A DNA stretch of 64,000 nucleotides from Tritrichomonas musculus. Taxonomy: Eukaryota > Parabasalia > Tritrichomonadida > Tritrichomonadidae. The notes below the pieces were generated by a model, which was not told the origin of the DNA, did not search any database, and saw only the letters and a program-made list of their open reading frames with translations. Numbering within the stretch: the first letter of the stretch is position 1; each line of letters begins with the position of its first letter. The stretch covers positions 682,001-746,000 of the forward strand of contig JAPFFF010000049.1 in assembly GCA_039105265.1 (NCBI GenBank), read 5' to 3'. Of this stretch, positions 26,269 to 36,700 are shown piece by piece. A program made the position numbers and the translations under genes.

Positions 26269-27123
26269 ATGTCTAAACAAATAATGAAAGAAGTGGAATC
26301 CTTAATCCAAAAGACAATGAAGAAGAACCAGAAAGAGATAGAGGCAGCACTGATGAAGCCATTACATCCTTCCTATCCTTTTAGTACGAATGGAATTTAT
26401 TTTCTTATTGGTAAACCAGGTGCAGGTAAGAGTTATTGGTTGTGGAAACACATACTAATTACTGAACGTCTATTTAAGCATCCGTACTATCAAAAAATAA
26501 TATTTTGCTCAAGTTCTGGAAAAGCAGACAAAACGGCTGAGGCAATGAGTAAAGAGGTAAAGACACCAATAGTATATCTTAATGAAGCCCAATTGATGGA
26601 TTACCTAAAGAAACACCTCAAAAGAAAAATAAAATATTATGCAATGGTTAAACATGTATTATCAAAAATGAAGGAAACAAATGAAGAAATGCAGAGACTT
26701 ATAAACAAGCACTCCCTCCAAGAAATAGATGATAGAATAGTATATATAGCCAATAAGTTAGTAAAATACCAAACCTCTTCTTACCCATATAACACACTAA
26801 TAATATTGGATGACTGTGCAGGAAGCGATTTGTTAACACATAATAATACAGAATTCCTTAGACTATTAACCAAGACAAGACATTATAATATTACCTGCAT
26901 CATGGCTATTCAGACAATCAGATTTGTACACATAAATGCAAAAAGATTGGCCACGGATATCATATGCTATAGTGGATACTCAGAAGAAGATTTTACTTCC
27001 TTGCTTCAACAAACAAATAACAACCTTAATATCAAGAAGACGGTAAAAGAATATTTACAGCATAGAGATCTTCATTCAAAATTTATTATGAACATAACCG
27101 CCAATAAATATTACTTTGACTGA
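26269..27123 (+). CDS. ATP: A32/FtsK-type DNA packaging ATPase
   Basis: This 284-aa protein has Walker A at about residues 46-54 (IGKPGAGKSYW) and Walker B at about 177-183 (LIILDDCAGSD). A further conserved block follows (KTRHYNITCIMAIQTIRFVH), with the sensor-like glutamine expected in the HerA/FtsK packaging family. Family members pump genome DNA into the preformed capsid. Its place between integrase and minor capsid-like genes is the usual Polinton order. It is tightly packed, with 10 bp upstream and 6 bp downstream spacing. Confidence 0.85.
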   Translation: MSKQIMKEVESLIQKTMKKNQKEIEAALMKPLHPSYPFSTNGIYFLIGKPGAGKSYWLWKHILITERLFKHPYYQKIIFCSSSGKADKTAEAMSKEVKTPIVYLNEAQLMDYLKKHLKRKIKYYAMVKHVLSKMKETNEEMQRLINKHSLQEIDDRIVYIANKLVKYQTSSYPYNTLIILDDCAGSDLLTHNNTEFLRLLTKTRHYNITCIMAIQTIRFVHINAKRLATDIICYSGYSEEDFTSLLQQTNNNLNIKKTVKEYLQHRDLHSKFIMNITANKYYFD

Positions 27124-27129
27124 TATTAA

Positions 27130-27468
27130 ATGACAATGAATGAAGGTTCTGAAACAGATAAAATTGAACAAACGACATCGCAAAATTCTGGTGGTGGATT
27201 TTTGGGTAAGTTTATAAATAATGCATGGAATTCGGTAAAATCTGGTGTTGGTAAAGTAGGCAAATTCATTGGTGATAGTGCAGTTGGTAAAGCTGGTAAA
27301 TGGGCCTGGAAAAATAAGGCACCAATATTAAATACAGTAGGGGGAGCAACACAAGCTTTGGGAACAATAACGGGTAATCCAGCAGCAATAGGTATAGGTA
27401 AAGGATTGACAACAATAGCAAGTGGAATAAAAGAAGGAGAAGTAAAGGCAGCACTAGAAAAAATATAG
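27130..27468 (+). CDS. minor capsid-like amphipathic protein
   Basis: This 112-aa protein is Gly/Ala/Lys-rich with repeating amphipathic turns (FLGKFINNAWNSVKSGVGKV). The middle (GGATQALGTITGNPAAIGIG) resembles the membrane-active pVI/pX-type minor capsid proteins of adenoviruses and Polintons. The element D protein at 47584-47838 has the same style (FNKIKNAFKSIGGKVKSFAQ). The start is 6 bp after the ATPase stop. A role under the capsid, linking shell and DNA or piercing membranes, is inferred from composition and position. Confidence 0.55.
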   Translation: MTMNEGSETDKIEQTTSQNSGGGFLGKFINNAWNSVKSGVGKVGKFIGDSAVGKAGKWAWKNKAPILNTVGGATQALGTITGNPAAIGIGKGLTTIASGIKEGEVKAALEKI

Positions 27469-27482
27469 CAGAAAGACAACCT

Positions 27483-27662
27483 AATCCGTTAGGCAGTAAT
27501 GTAGCTCAATCACATTTCCCACGCATTTATTATGGAAGGAAGCCAGCTGCTTATAAAATATATCAGAACAGAAGTAAATATGTGGACGAAGCAGAAGCAC
27601 ATATAGCGAAATTGAATAAAAGAAAGAGAAAGAAATCAAAAAAAACAAAGAAAACTCAATAA
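27483..27662 (+). CDS. short coding stretch with basic tail
   Basis: This open stretch ends at the stop at 27660-27662 and encodes a tail of nearly pure Lys/Arg (KRKRKKSKKTKKT). It matches the tail of the 105-308 protein in element A and sits in the same slot, before the pre-MCP protein. No clear start is visible. It is probably the basic virion protein of element B. Confidence 0.35.
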   Translation, partial: NPLGSNVAQSHFPRIYYGRKPAAYKIYQNRSKYVDEAEAHIAKLNKRKRKKSKKTKKTQ

Positions 27663-27693
27663 AACTCAATAAAATGATTTTTTTATCAATTAA

Positions 27694-28272
27694 ATGTCTA
27701 AGCATTTGACAGGATCAAAAAGATTACAAGTAATACAGAACTGGCTTAATGGTCGTGAGGACCCTGATTGGGATGTGCTTCCTACCAAAAAAGAAAACAA
27801 ATATATAGTAAAAAGAAGAGAGCAACCATTAACAAAACCACCACCTGAACCATTAACTAAAACAGAAACGATTGAAGAAAAAGTTGTTGGTCAGAATTCC
27901 GACCCACCTGAGGAAATACCAAAACCCAAAAAACCAATAATAGAAGAACAACCAAAACAAGTATATGATCCAACAATAAATATAGAAATACTAAACCAAT
28001 TAAAGCTATTGGGTGAAGAGTTTAAAAACGAAAAGGCAAAGAAAGAACAGAAGAAAATGATAAAAGATGTAATACAAAAACAAATGAGAAAACCATATTA
28101 TCCACAGTATACTCAGCCACAATATATAGACGCCTCGCGAAAGCTCGCCTTGAGCCAAGAAGTCCAAGAACCAAATCAAATAGAAGACGAATCAGAAGAG
28201 GAACCAATACCAGTAATCCCACCTCAACCTATTCGTAGAAGACGAAATAATATTTTCTCTGATATGATTTAA
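27694..28272 (+). CDS. conserved 192-aa protein upstream of the MCP
   Basis: This is the orthologue of 343-939 in element A: WLNGREDPDWDVLPTKKENK and INIEILNQLKLLGEEFKNEK match block for block. The centre and C terminus are Pro/Glu/Lys-rich and probably disordered. The function is unknown. The fixed place beside MCP suggests a scaffold or minor structural role. A TTTTTTTATCAATTAAATG start context matches the trichomonad initiator style. Confidence 0.7.
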   Translation: MSKHLTGSKRLQVIQNWLNGREDPDWDVLPTKKENKYIVKRREQPLTKPPPEPLTKTETIEEKVVGQNSDPPEEIPKPKKPIIEEQPKQVYDPTINIEILNQLKLLGEEFKNEKAKKEQKKMIKDVIQKQMRKPYYPQYTQPQYIDASRKLALSQEVQEPNQIEDESEEEPIPVIPPQPIRRRRNNIFSDMI

Positions 28273-28303
28273 TTTGCTTTTATTATTTTTCTCAAAAGAA
28301 AAT

Positions 28304-29950
28304 ATGTTAAATCCAGAAATTGAACTAAGGACGTCAGCTGAAACATGTACCCAAATTGCTAGCTATTTTGATATTGTTGATAATTGTATAGCCTTATCAG
28401 ATACCAACAAGCAATACACAATTAGTCCACAAACATCATATTCTCCATCGCCTCCAATAACTCAAGGCTCATATACAAGTGCAATTATATCACCTAATAC
28501 GAATAATACTGCAGATATATATAATGGATTTATTAGAGCTGATATGGAAGTAAAAATAAAAGAAGCTGCTGGCAGTAAGATAACTGCAGTAACAGGTGAT
28601 GGATACCAATTTAATAAAGTATGGTTTGGTTTCAAGGATGCTAGAGATGCAGTTGAGAAATATGAAATAGTAGCTAACGGAATAACGATATATACCCAGA
28701 ACTTTGGTTGCGAAGAATCATTTCTAACTGCATGTTGCGCCAATGAAACAACAAAGAGAGCAGATGTATATTCAAAGGCTAGACATAAAGATATATGGAA
28801 TGGTAAATCAGGCAGTAGAACAGGATTCATTGTTGATTTTGCACCAGGATGGGAAGACAAAAAATATAAAATTCACCTAAAGATTGATTTAAGAAGGTTC
28901 TTACCATTATCCAATATTAAATACCTTCCAGCATTTGCAGGCAAGATTGAACTCCGATTATTCTTTTCATGTGCAGGTATGGTATGTTGTCCAATGGGTC
29001 CAGGAAAAGAGTTCGAACATGATTATAGTGCTAATTCAAAATATAAATTAGAACCTATTACTAATGAATTTAGACCAATTGGCGAACTAATCACTATGTA
29101 CACAGGAACAGAGGTAGAAACTGTTAATAGAGGAACAACATCAGCAGCTGTTAATATAAGCTTTACTAAACTGAATACAAGTTCGAAAACATTTCAAGTA
29201 GCTGAATACCGTATAACTGAATGTTCATCTATTATACCGTGCTTTGGTATTGAGGATAATATTTACTCTAGTCTTGTTCAAAGGTATGCTGATCCAACTC
29301 ATCCACTAACATTTCCTACTCAAACACTTTCTGTTTACACTACTACTACCCCGTTAAATAATCCGAATGATAAGACTACTTGCACAATCACTCCTCGCTT
29401 TGTTGATTCGATATACCTATTATTTCCTATAAAGCATACTCATCATACATACTTTAAGAATCCTAACTTTAAATCATTTCAATTGAACTGTGGAGGTTAC
29501 GGTAACATTCCTGCTAAACCATTTGGCACGACAGATGAATACCCAGAGTTCTTAGAATATTGTCAGAACGCAATGAACGTGAATGGAGGACAAAGTGGTT
29601 TTAATAAGGAAGTAGTAAACAGTTTAACATATTGTGATAGAGATACGGCTACTAATAAACCTAAATTTATGTATACAAAGGGAATTTATTCAAATGACAA
29701 GAGTAGTTTCTTTATCGGATTACCTACAGAAACTGATAATACATATCAACAAGGATTAACCTCTTTGTCACCTATTAATTTTGAAATAAATGTAACACAA
29801 GAAACTGGTGACAATACATATGCAAAAGCTACTCAAACCCCACCTTTAATTTGTCTCTTGTTTGATTCTTCTATATCTATCTTAGTTCAACCGAATGGCA
29901 TGCCACCTTTAGTTCGCTTGGGCAATTATGATCTGACCTCAAGGGATTAA
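28304..29950 (+). CDS. MCP: major capsid protein of element B
   Basis: The ATG at 28304 is chosen over the longer frame because TATTTTT (28284-28290) lies just upstream and the protein then begins level with the element A MCP. The 548-aa protein shares with A the blocks TSAETCTQIASYFDIVDN, VWFGFKDARDAVEKYEI, FLPLSNIKYLPAFAGK, CQNAMNVNGGQSGFNKEV and FFIGLPTETDNTYQQG. The double jelly-roll capsid identity rests on length, synteny and the shared family pattern. The next gene is an HNH nuclease, as in A. Confidence 0.75.
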   Translation: MLNPEIELRTSAETCTQIASYFDIVDNCIALSDTNKQYTISPQTSYSPSPPITQGSYTSAIISPNTNNTADIYNGFIRADMEVKIKEAAGSKITAVTGDGYQFNKVWFGFKDARDAVEKYEIVANGITIYTQNFGCEESFLTACCANETTKRADVYSKARHKDIWNGKSGSRTGFIVDFAPGWEDKKYKIHLKIDLRRFLPLSNIKYLPAFAGKIELRLFFSCAGMVCCPMGPGKEFEHDYSANSKYKLEPITNEFRPIGELITMYTGTEVETVNRGTTSAAVNISFTKLNTSSKTFQVAEYRITECSSIIPCFGIEDNIYSSLVQRYADPTHPLTFPTQTLSVYTTTTPLNNPNDKTTCTITPRFVDSIYLLFPIKHTHHTYFKNPNFKSFQLNCGGYGNIPAKPFGTTDEYPEFLEYCQNAMNVNGGQSGFNKEVVNSLTYCDRDTATNKPKFMYTKGIYSNDKSSFFIGLPTETDNTYQQGLTSLSPINFEINVTQETGDNTYAKATQTPPLICLLFDSSISILVQPNGMPPLVRLGNYDLTSRD

Positions 29951-30018
29951 GTAACAAAAATAATTGCGTCTTTCTATTTTAATTATATTTTTTTATTATC
30001 ACTATACATAAATACAAA

Positions 30019-30624
30019 ATGACAGAACAACAAGCAATCGAATTTGTTCCACTGAACGAATACCCTGAATATGAAATACTGAATGATTTTCCTTACACTA
30101 TTAGAAGAAAAGATAATCATTATATTGTCACAGAACGAGTAAACAATCAAGGTTATGTAAGTATGAACATCAATGGCAAACCTAATATTCTTAAGCATAG
30201 AATAATTGCCAAACAATTCTTACCTAATGACGATCCAGAACATAAAACACAAGTGGATCATATTTCACGTGACAGAACAGATTATCATTTATCGAATCTT
30301 CGTTGGGTGTCTGCAAGTGAGAATAATATAAACAAGTCATCACACAACGGCGTTTCATATGAATTTGTTGATGACATACCAGACGAAGCAATTGCCATTA
30401 CACACTATGATTTAAGGAATGAGAGGAGATATTTTGCTGAAAAAGAATATTATTACTATTATGAAGAAGATATCTTCTACCAAAGAATAACAGATGATGT
30501 TTATAGAATCATGCACATAAATACATTAAAAAGTGGACATAAATGTATATATACAAGAGACATAAATAATAAAAAGACTACTTTTTATATACATATTTTC
30601 AAACAACAATACGGATTAGACTAA
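30019..30624 (+). CDS. NUMOD4/HNH homing-type endonuclease (element B)
   Basis: This 201-aa protein has a NUMOD4-like opening (FVPLNEYPEYEILNDFPYTI), then the HNH-like core VDHISRDRTDYHLSNLRWV with SENNINKS after it. A Tyr-rich acidic C-terminal part (EYYYYYEEDIFYQR) is shared with the copy at 11832-12437, so these two are closest kin although they lie in different slots of A and B. The start has TATTTTTTTATT upstream. It is likely a selfish cutter. It lies at the same place as the 2625-3185 gene of element A. Confidence 0.75.
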   Translation: MTEQQAIEFVPLNEYPEYEILNDFPYTIRRKDNHYIVTERVNNQGYVSMNINGKPNILKHRIIAKQFLPNDDPEHKTQVDHISRDRTDYHLSNLRWVSASENNINKSSHNGVSYEFVDDIPDEAIAITHYDLRNERRYFAEKEYYYYYEEDIFYQRITDDVYRIMHINTLKSGHKCIYTRDINNKKTTFYIHIFKQQYGLD

Positions 30625-30660
30625 AAAAATTTTATTTATATTTTTTTATTTCCATACAAA

Positions 30661-31110
30661 ATGGAGCAACAATTCAAGGTATATGATTACGTCAATAATG
30701 TTATTTCCCTCGCTGATAACCCAGAAGATTTTAAGGAATGCAATTTTGCTATTCTTTGCGATAGATATCCAATTCAACTTTCAAAAAATAAATATTTAGC
30801 AAAAGTCATCTACATATCAATTAAGGCGGACAAGAACGTATGGAGGATATATCCGGACAAGATTAAGGAATATGATATAGAACACATAGTATTAAATACT
30901 AACTCAAGAAGGAAAATTAATTATAAAATGAATGAGTTTTTTGTTAATGGTTCAAATAAGGAACAAAATTATGAGGAATACAGTTATTACAATTATTCAA
31001 TAGAATTAGCATCCAAAAAGACTAAAACAATGATAGAGGAATTACGTAAGAAATATGAATTAAATACACCTGAACTATTTATAGGTGAACATCAAGAGCT
31101 AGTTCTGTAA
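30661..31110 (+). CDS. hypothetical 149-aa protein
   Basis: No domain is recognised. It is a mixed-charge protein, rich in Tyr, Asn and Lys, with a helical C terminus (ASKKTKTMIEELRKKYEL). It has a TATTTTTTTATTTCC start signal and sits between the HNH and 142-aa genes. No counterpart was found in A or C within the window, so it is element B-specific here. Confidence 0.55.
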   Translation: MEQQFKVYDYVNNVISLADNPEDFKECNFAILCDRYPIQLSKNKYLAKVIYISIKADKNVWRIYPDKIKEYDIEHIVLNTNSRRKINYKMNEFFVNGSNKEQNYEEYSYYNYSIELASKKTKTMIEELRKKYELNTPELFIGEHQELVL

Positions 31111-31148
31111 GTCGGAATCTCGACTGACCAATTTTTTTTGAAAAAGAA

Positions 31149-31577
31149 ATGAATAAGTACGGAAAACCCAATTCAACAACAGTTGGAGCAGAGGGGACAA
31201 TGTTTAATGAAGGAACTAAGACTGAGAAGACAATAGAGTTTAATCACTTTGGCATATTTTCTAATGACAATACTTACGCAGTTACGTTTAACCCAAGAAT
31301 TAATAGACCACCAACAAAGTATATGGAAAACAAACCAGTCAAACCACCAAAGAGTAATCAACATAAAACAAAACCATTACACGAACCACCTGTTAGTATT
31401 ACAGATGGAGGGTATTATTTGAAGAAAGATAAAGCACCCAAAGCTCCTATTCTTCCTCCATACTTAAAGAAACCAGAGAAATTAGGAGAAATACAAGGTA
31501 GAGCGGATGAAAGAAATAAAGGAAGGATTGGATACTTTAAACCAATTAATGTTAAGCAAGCTAATATTCATTACTGA
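31149..31577 (+). CDS. hypothetical 142-aa Pro/Lys-rich protein
   Basis: An N-terminal patch, AEGTMFNEGTKTEK, recalls PGTMYNE in the small basic protein of element A. A Pro/Lys-rich middle (KPVKPPKSNQHKTKPLHEPP) follows. The HEPP motif also appears in the 48310-48543 protein of element D, and a copy of the middle lies in fragment E (near 49001). Mostly disordered in look. It occupies the slot before the conserved 175-aa gene. The function is unknown. Confidence 0.5.
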   Translation: MNKYGKPNSTTVGAEGTMFNEGTKTEKTIEFNHFGIFSNDNTYAVTFNPRINRPPTKYMENKPVKPPKSNQHKTKPLHEPPVSITDGGYYLKKDKAPKAPILPPYLKKPEKLGEIQGRADERNKGRIGYFKPINVKQANIHY

Positions 31578-31605
31578 TTGATTATCAACTTTTTTTCGAA
31601 AGGAA

Positions 31606-32133
31606 ATGATAAAGAAGAGAACTCAAGCGAATGGTGTGCAGGCGAACGTTTCATTAGAACCTCAAGCAGCAGCACAGTCAACAAGCAATATAAATAATAA
31701 TATTATTATAAACAAAAGGGATGATGGAAAAGAAGAAATTGTTATCACTCGTAATGTTGAATTAGAAGAGAATCAAGAAGAAGAAACAAAGGATGTTAAG
31801 TACGTGATACTTGAAACGTATGCAAAAATATTGTTAGACCAAGACAAAGCATTATTATCCAACTTAATATCAAAGAATTGTATAATTGTCCCTGTTACTG
31901 CCTTATCTAATATAATTAAAACAATTATTAAGGCGGAGGTTGTAGAAATAAGTCTTGATGAGGATGTAGGTTGTTGTGCAGGGAAAGCTAATCCAATACG
32001 TAAGATAGATTCCATTAAGATAGTAAATGATAATGGAGAAGTATGTACTGATTTCAAACAAGTATATAACAAAGAATATAATGAATTAGTTAACAAATAT
32101 CATCTGTGTCTTAAGTATGCAGTTAATATGTAA
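31606..32133 (+). CDS. conserved 175-aa element protein (element B)
   Basis: This is the orthologue of 3436-3963. Shared features are ANVSLEP, an Asn-rich INNNIIINKRDDGKEEIVIT, VILETYAKILLDQDKALLSN, a Gly-Cys-Cys motif (VGCCAGKANPIRKID) and TDFKQVYNKEYNELVNKYHL at the C terminus. The strong conservation across elements of different base composition argues for an essential role, but none can be named. The bZIP-like gene follows 29 bp later in the same direction. Confidence 0.7.
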   Translation: MIKKRTQANGVQANVSLEPQAAAQSTSNINNNIIINKRDDGKEEIVITRNVELEENQEEETKDVKYVILETYAKILLDQDKALLSNLISKNCIIVPVTALSNIIKTIIKAEVVEISLDEDVGCCAGKANPIRKIDSIKIVNDNGEVCTDFKQVYNKEYNELVNKYHLCLKYAVNM

Positions 32134-32162
32134 TTATTATTTGTTTTTTTATTTTTATCAAA

Positions 32163-32444
32163 ATGACGAGTAAAATAGACCTAAACCAATTCAAGAAAAC
32201 AGAAGTAATAAAGAAATTGTCCAAATCGAAGTCAAGTGAGAATCTGACGTCAATGGATACCCCGAAAAGAGGTAGGAAGAGTAAATATAATACCCCTGAA
32301 GAAAGACTTGAAGCCAGACGACAACAACAAAAAGAATATAGACAAAGAAAGAAGCAAGAGCTAGAGGAATTGAAGAAAATTGCTCAATTCGCTGCGAGCA
32401 CTCGCGAAGCTCAAATGGTTACTGCTGAGAAGAAAGAAGCATGA
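32163..32444 (+). CDS. AT-hook/bZIP-like DNA-binding protein (element B)
   Basis: This 93-aa protein opens with KIDLNQFKKTEVIKKLSKSK, a conserved N-terminal patch. GRKSKY (AT-hook-like) and a basic region, ARRQQQKEYRQRKKQELEEL, follow, the latter continuing as a helix. It is the closest match to the bZIP basic-region pattern in the window. A regulator of element genes is a reasonable inference. TATTTTTATC lies 9 bases before the ATG. A strong inverted repeat follows its stop. Confidence 0.65.
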   Translation: MTSKIDLNQFKKTEVIKKLSKSKSSENLTSMDTPKRGRKSKYNTPEERLEARRQQQKEYRQRKKQELEELKKIAQFAASTREAQMVTAEKKEA

Positions 32445-32455
32445 AAACAAAAAAC

Positions 32456-33754
32456 CTTCATCTTATTTTTGGTTTGGGTTAACAGGTTAGATCTAACCCT
32501 ATTTTTCTAACCATTCACAGCCATCTGATAAACAAAAATATAGGATGAATTTTTAGTATTTTTGGTCCTTGGGTTAACAGGTTAGTTCTAACCCTATTTT
32601 TCTAACCTTTACAATTTACTCACATACATAATGTTATGAACCTTTGTTATCTTCCATTTGCCTGTCTGTTCAATCTTTTCTGTTAATTGTGCAAATGTTA
32701 ATTTCTGTCCAAACTCTTTGGCATATCTCTGCTGAACATCCTTTAACAATAATCTATCAATGCTTGGATAATTGTTCTGCATAAACTTGGCTAAATCGTA
32801 ATCAGACTCATCAAACTGCCTATCGATTTCTTCCTGTTCAGCTCTCATACGTTGAACTTCACGCAAAGTATATTCATATAATCTCTGTTTGGCCTCACAC
32901 TTACTGCAACGTTTATTGGAACTTGAATTGATATTAAATATTTTAGTATTAATCCTCGTAATACAGCATCTAAGCTTCAATAAGGTATTGTAATCAATAT
33001 GAAATTCATTAACCTTACTTCTTAAGCTCTCATGATTATTATTGTTTTCCATATCATACCAGTAATAACAGAATACATCATATATACAGTTAGCGTATCT
33101 TTCAATAAACTCTTTATATTTCTCAAAGTCTTCACTCTCCAAAAGTTCACTTGTACTCATCACTACTTTATCGCACTTCTCATTCATAGCATTGTGGTCA
33201 CAATAATAACCAACAAACTGTACATTCATTTTACGTAGAAACTTCTTAAGTTCTGCACTATCTGTCTTTAATACTTCTATTTCATTAAATATTGGTTCAA
33301 ATGGTTTTGTCTGTGATATTGGCATTATCTTTGGAAGACTTGAAATCATAGTGAAAACGTCTTTGATATATTTATTGTTGTGCTCAAACTTAACATCATA
33401 AGCATCAGGATTATAGTTATTGGTTAGCAAATCCCTCATAATCATTCTCTTTGTGTTTAATTCCTTCTCACAACTAACTTCCACAAGAGGCTTAATAGGG
33501 TTTCCATGAATATCATAATACTTATCAACTTTCCCATTTACATCAGATATTGGTTTAGGTATTAGGTCAACAAGATATTCATTAACATTGAAGTCTCTCG
33601 CGTTCTCCGAGTGTCGAACGAGGCAATCTTGTGTATTTGTTTGCGCTATCATTAGGTTTATGTAAATGGAAGATAAAAAATTAACTAAAAAAATAAAGGT
33701 TAGAAAAATAGGGTTAGATCTAACCTGTTAACCCAAACCAAAAATAAGATGAAG
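32456..33754. repeat. 57-bp perfect inverted repeats flanking a single gene
   Basis: 32456-32512 and 33698-33754 are exact reverse complements over 57 bp. Each contains GTTAAC and the 14-bp palindrome GGTTAGATCTAACC. A third, partial copy (32571-32607) lies in the same orientation as the first. The repeats bracket the 347-aa gene and separate it from the bZIP-like and PolB genes. They could be terminators, recombination sites, or the ends of a small mobile cassette. Confidence 0.8.
32609..33652 (-). CDS. hypothetical 347-aa protein with CxxC motif
   Basis: No family is recognised. Visible features are a CSKC motif near residue 250, followed by a long charged helix (YTLREVQRMRAEQEEIDRQF). A C-terminal region follows that looks like a winged-helix DNA-binding fold (RYAKEFGQKLTFAQLTEKIE). 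There is no Walker motif, so it is not the missing SF3 helicase, though it lies in the similar bZIP-PolB interval. No relatives are seen in A or C. The perfect repeats around it suggest it may have been gained as a cassette. Confidence 0.5.
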   Translation of the reverse strand: MIAQTNTQDCLVRHSENARDFNVNEYLVDLIPKPISDVNGKVDKYYDIHGNPIKPLVEVSCEKELNTKRMIMRDLLTNNYNPDAYDVKFEHNNKYIKDVFTMISSLPKIMPISQTKPFEPIFNEIEVLKTDSAELKKFLRKMNVQFVGYYCDHNAMNEKCDKVVMSTSELLESEDFEKYKEFIERYANCIYDVFCYYWYDMENNNNHESLRSKVNEFHIDYNTLLKLRCCITRINTKIFNINSSSNKRCSKCEAKQRLYEYTLREVQRMRAEQEEIDRQFDESDYDLAKFMQNNYPSIDRLLLKDVQQRYAKEFGQKLTFAQLTEKIEQTGKWKITKVHNIMYVSKL

Positions 33755-33758
33755 ATTT

Positions 33759-36700
33759 TTAGAATTTGATTCTTCGTTCAAACACAGGAAGATTTACTTG
33801 TTGATAAGAACTACTCTTTCTGAAGCAATTAGCACCATCAAGGAGGTTAAATGTAATTTCCTCTCCATCATAAAGTTTCTCATATAGTTGCTCAATTGTT
33901 ATACCCATTCTTTTTGCTTTGTTCAGGATAACTTGTTTTGGTATTCCTTTTAATCTAATGTGATAGCCTTCATTACCTTTTTCATCAACTAGGATATCTA
34001 AGTAACTTTTCTTTCCTAATGCTATTAATTTCCTTGAATGAACACTACCGACAGCACCATTAAACGAATCAAAGTCACAATGAAACTGTGTCATCTTCTT
34101 ACCAATCAACTCCTTCCCATATTTTTTCTTGAACACCTCAGCTATCCTTGGTACATCTATTTCTCTAACGTGTACGCTATCTGTATCAGTATAGTAGATG
34201 TCTATTCCATTTTGCTCAGCTGTACTCATTACCCTATTCATTAAATGTTTGCTCCATGACAAGACACTAGCACCAAAATGAGGTAAATTAAAATGACTGT
34301 TTATTGGTTTAACCTTCTTAACATATACATTATCAATTGACTTGTTCTCTATCACCTCTGTTATGTAATTATAGTTCTTCCATATATATTTAATGGCTTT
34401 ATCTTTTGGTATGCATTTAGTTTCAGTTGTTGTTGCCTTTAGGATAGATTTTCCGTAAATGGAATTAAGAAGTAGTTTAATGGTTTGTTGCAATGGATTG
34501 TTAGCATCTTGGTATCTCCTTCTTAGATTGAACAATTTCTCTATAAATACATTAATCTTGTTGTTGAATCCTTTGTCAAAGTAATATCCTCTAATAAACT
34601 CATAATCGAAATCATAAAACTCCATCAAGTCCATAAAAGCTCTCTTGTCTATGTAATAATTGTTGATGGGGTTGTTGTTAAATATTTTTGACCCTTGATC
34701 GTTCCTACTAAATATTTGACCAAATTTATATGGTTTGTCAGCCTTGCACTTGATCTTCTTGATATTGATTTCAATGAAGAACTGATCAAAATCTAATAAT
34801 TCTTTCGTAAACATATCCGATGGGCCCGCACGATTAGTACCTGAGGCCTCCAGGCGAATTACTTCTGGCACTCCTTTAGGTACACCAGACATAATACTCA
34901 TTGCACTAGGATATAAACTGACTGCATCAAAATCTTGTATCCTTTCCTCTATATATTGCTTTTCATTATTAGCTGTCATTGTTCTACCTCCACTAACGCA
35001 TCTCTGAATGAAGTTTTGTGGTTTACCACTAAGTTGATAACACCCATCAAAGCAACCAAATTTATATGCATAATAGTAGCCAATAGAGCTAATGGATATA
35101 AAGTTATGGACATCAAGCATCTTTGTCTTCGTCTGCTTAAATACTTCTACCAGATCTCTATTAAATTTCTCTACTCCCTTCATCAATACTATGCAATCCA
35201 GTTTGCAATAATAGATAGCATACTTCATAATATCAATAGCTCCTCCAACATATGCACCACAAGCTTTTGCATTATCTATTAATTGCTTCCAGTCTTGTTT
35301 TATCTGTGTCAATGGTTTCTTGTCTTGGTTCTCTAAGTAATACTGTAGTTGAAATTCAAGCGCAGAGACAGTTTTCCTATTTATGTTCCTTTCAGTATAT
35401 ATTTTATATGCCATTACCTCTTTATGAACTGGTAACTGAAACATCTTACCAAATGAAGCTAATGCAGCAGGGATGATAGAGTAGCTATTGCGGAAAGTTA
35501 ATCTCTTGTTAGGTTTATACTTTGTCATGACTATTTGCAGAATCGTTCCACTTCTCTCTGTTATTTGTACATCCCATCCAGGAGTATTTATAAAGAAACA
35601 AGCATCATATTTAAGGTTATGGAAGTAAATGAGAGAATTGTTCTCCAATGACTTTAGTAATCTGTCAGCAATATTCTCCCCATCAAATATCATTTTATGA
35701 ATTAACTCTTTGGTCCTGTACACAGTAATATTTAGATAAGGCATATGGGGTGATACAGTGGTATTAGTTTCAAAATCAGAATAATAAATCCTACTCCACT
35801 CTCTCTCCTTTTTCGTCTCTGATGAATCTATTAGTTTACAGCACAATTCAGGATCATATTCAAGGTCCGTATAATCCGCTAAGTGAGAGTTGTATTCATT
35901 CGTTGCTAAGATATTCATTTCACAGTTCTTTATCTCCCTGAACTTTCCTTCTTTAAATAGCTTGCGAAATATTGCCATAGGTTTAACACCATTTAGGGGT
36001 TTATATATCATGTAATGGTTCTTGTACAGTAATAAGTCAACAATTCGGTCAAACTCTTTGGCCCATGGTCTCTTTCTTGTATCTATTTTTATTTGTAGTT
36101 GGCTTCTTTCATCATATTTCTCATCAATCCTTCTTACAACAAAATGGCATTTAAACTGCTTGGCTATATCGTATATCAAGTTATTGGGGATTAACCTAGT
36201 CTTGACCATAAAGCGTAAATAATTAATTTCCTCATCAGTGAATACTCCAGACTGAATGCAAGCATATACCAAACAATTGTCTTTATAGTTCTTCTTATCA
36301 ACTGTCTTGAATATTTGGTACTGTGATAAGTCTAAATCAGAGAGATTAATATAAGGGAAGAATCCACCTTCTGGATTATCGCGATAATCTTCGTCGACTT
36401 CAACTTCTTCTTCATACAACTTACCTTTATTATCTTCTTTATTAATAGTGAATGATGTTTGCTTGCCTCTCTTTCTATTTTTAATGAAGAGCAACTGGTA
36501 TTTTGCAGGGATGAATACATTGCCAACCCAAGGATTATTGTCTGAACAGTCATCATTCAAGTCTATTGTCCCTGATATATGTCCTATTGTTGAATCTAAT
36601 CTTCGTGCCTTGGAAAGTGTAAACCATTTGTATTCCTCACCACCTAATGATTCGCTTTTTACTACTATATTCTTCTTGTTCTCTTTGTGTAATTGTCTTA

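Noticed and set aside
27126-27479. Minus-strand ORF of 117 aa
   Set aside because: It is a Pro/Leu/Ala-rich shadow of the minor capsid-like gene. The plus strand has synteny and a start signal.
32609-33652. SF3 helicase in element B
   Set aside because: It sits in a similar interval to the helicase of C but has no Walker A, Walker B or motif C.
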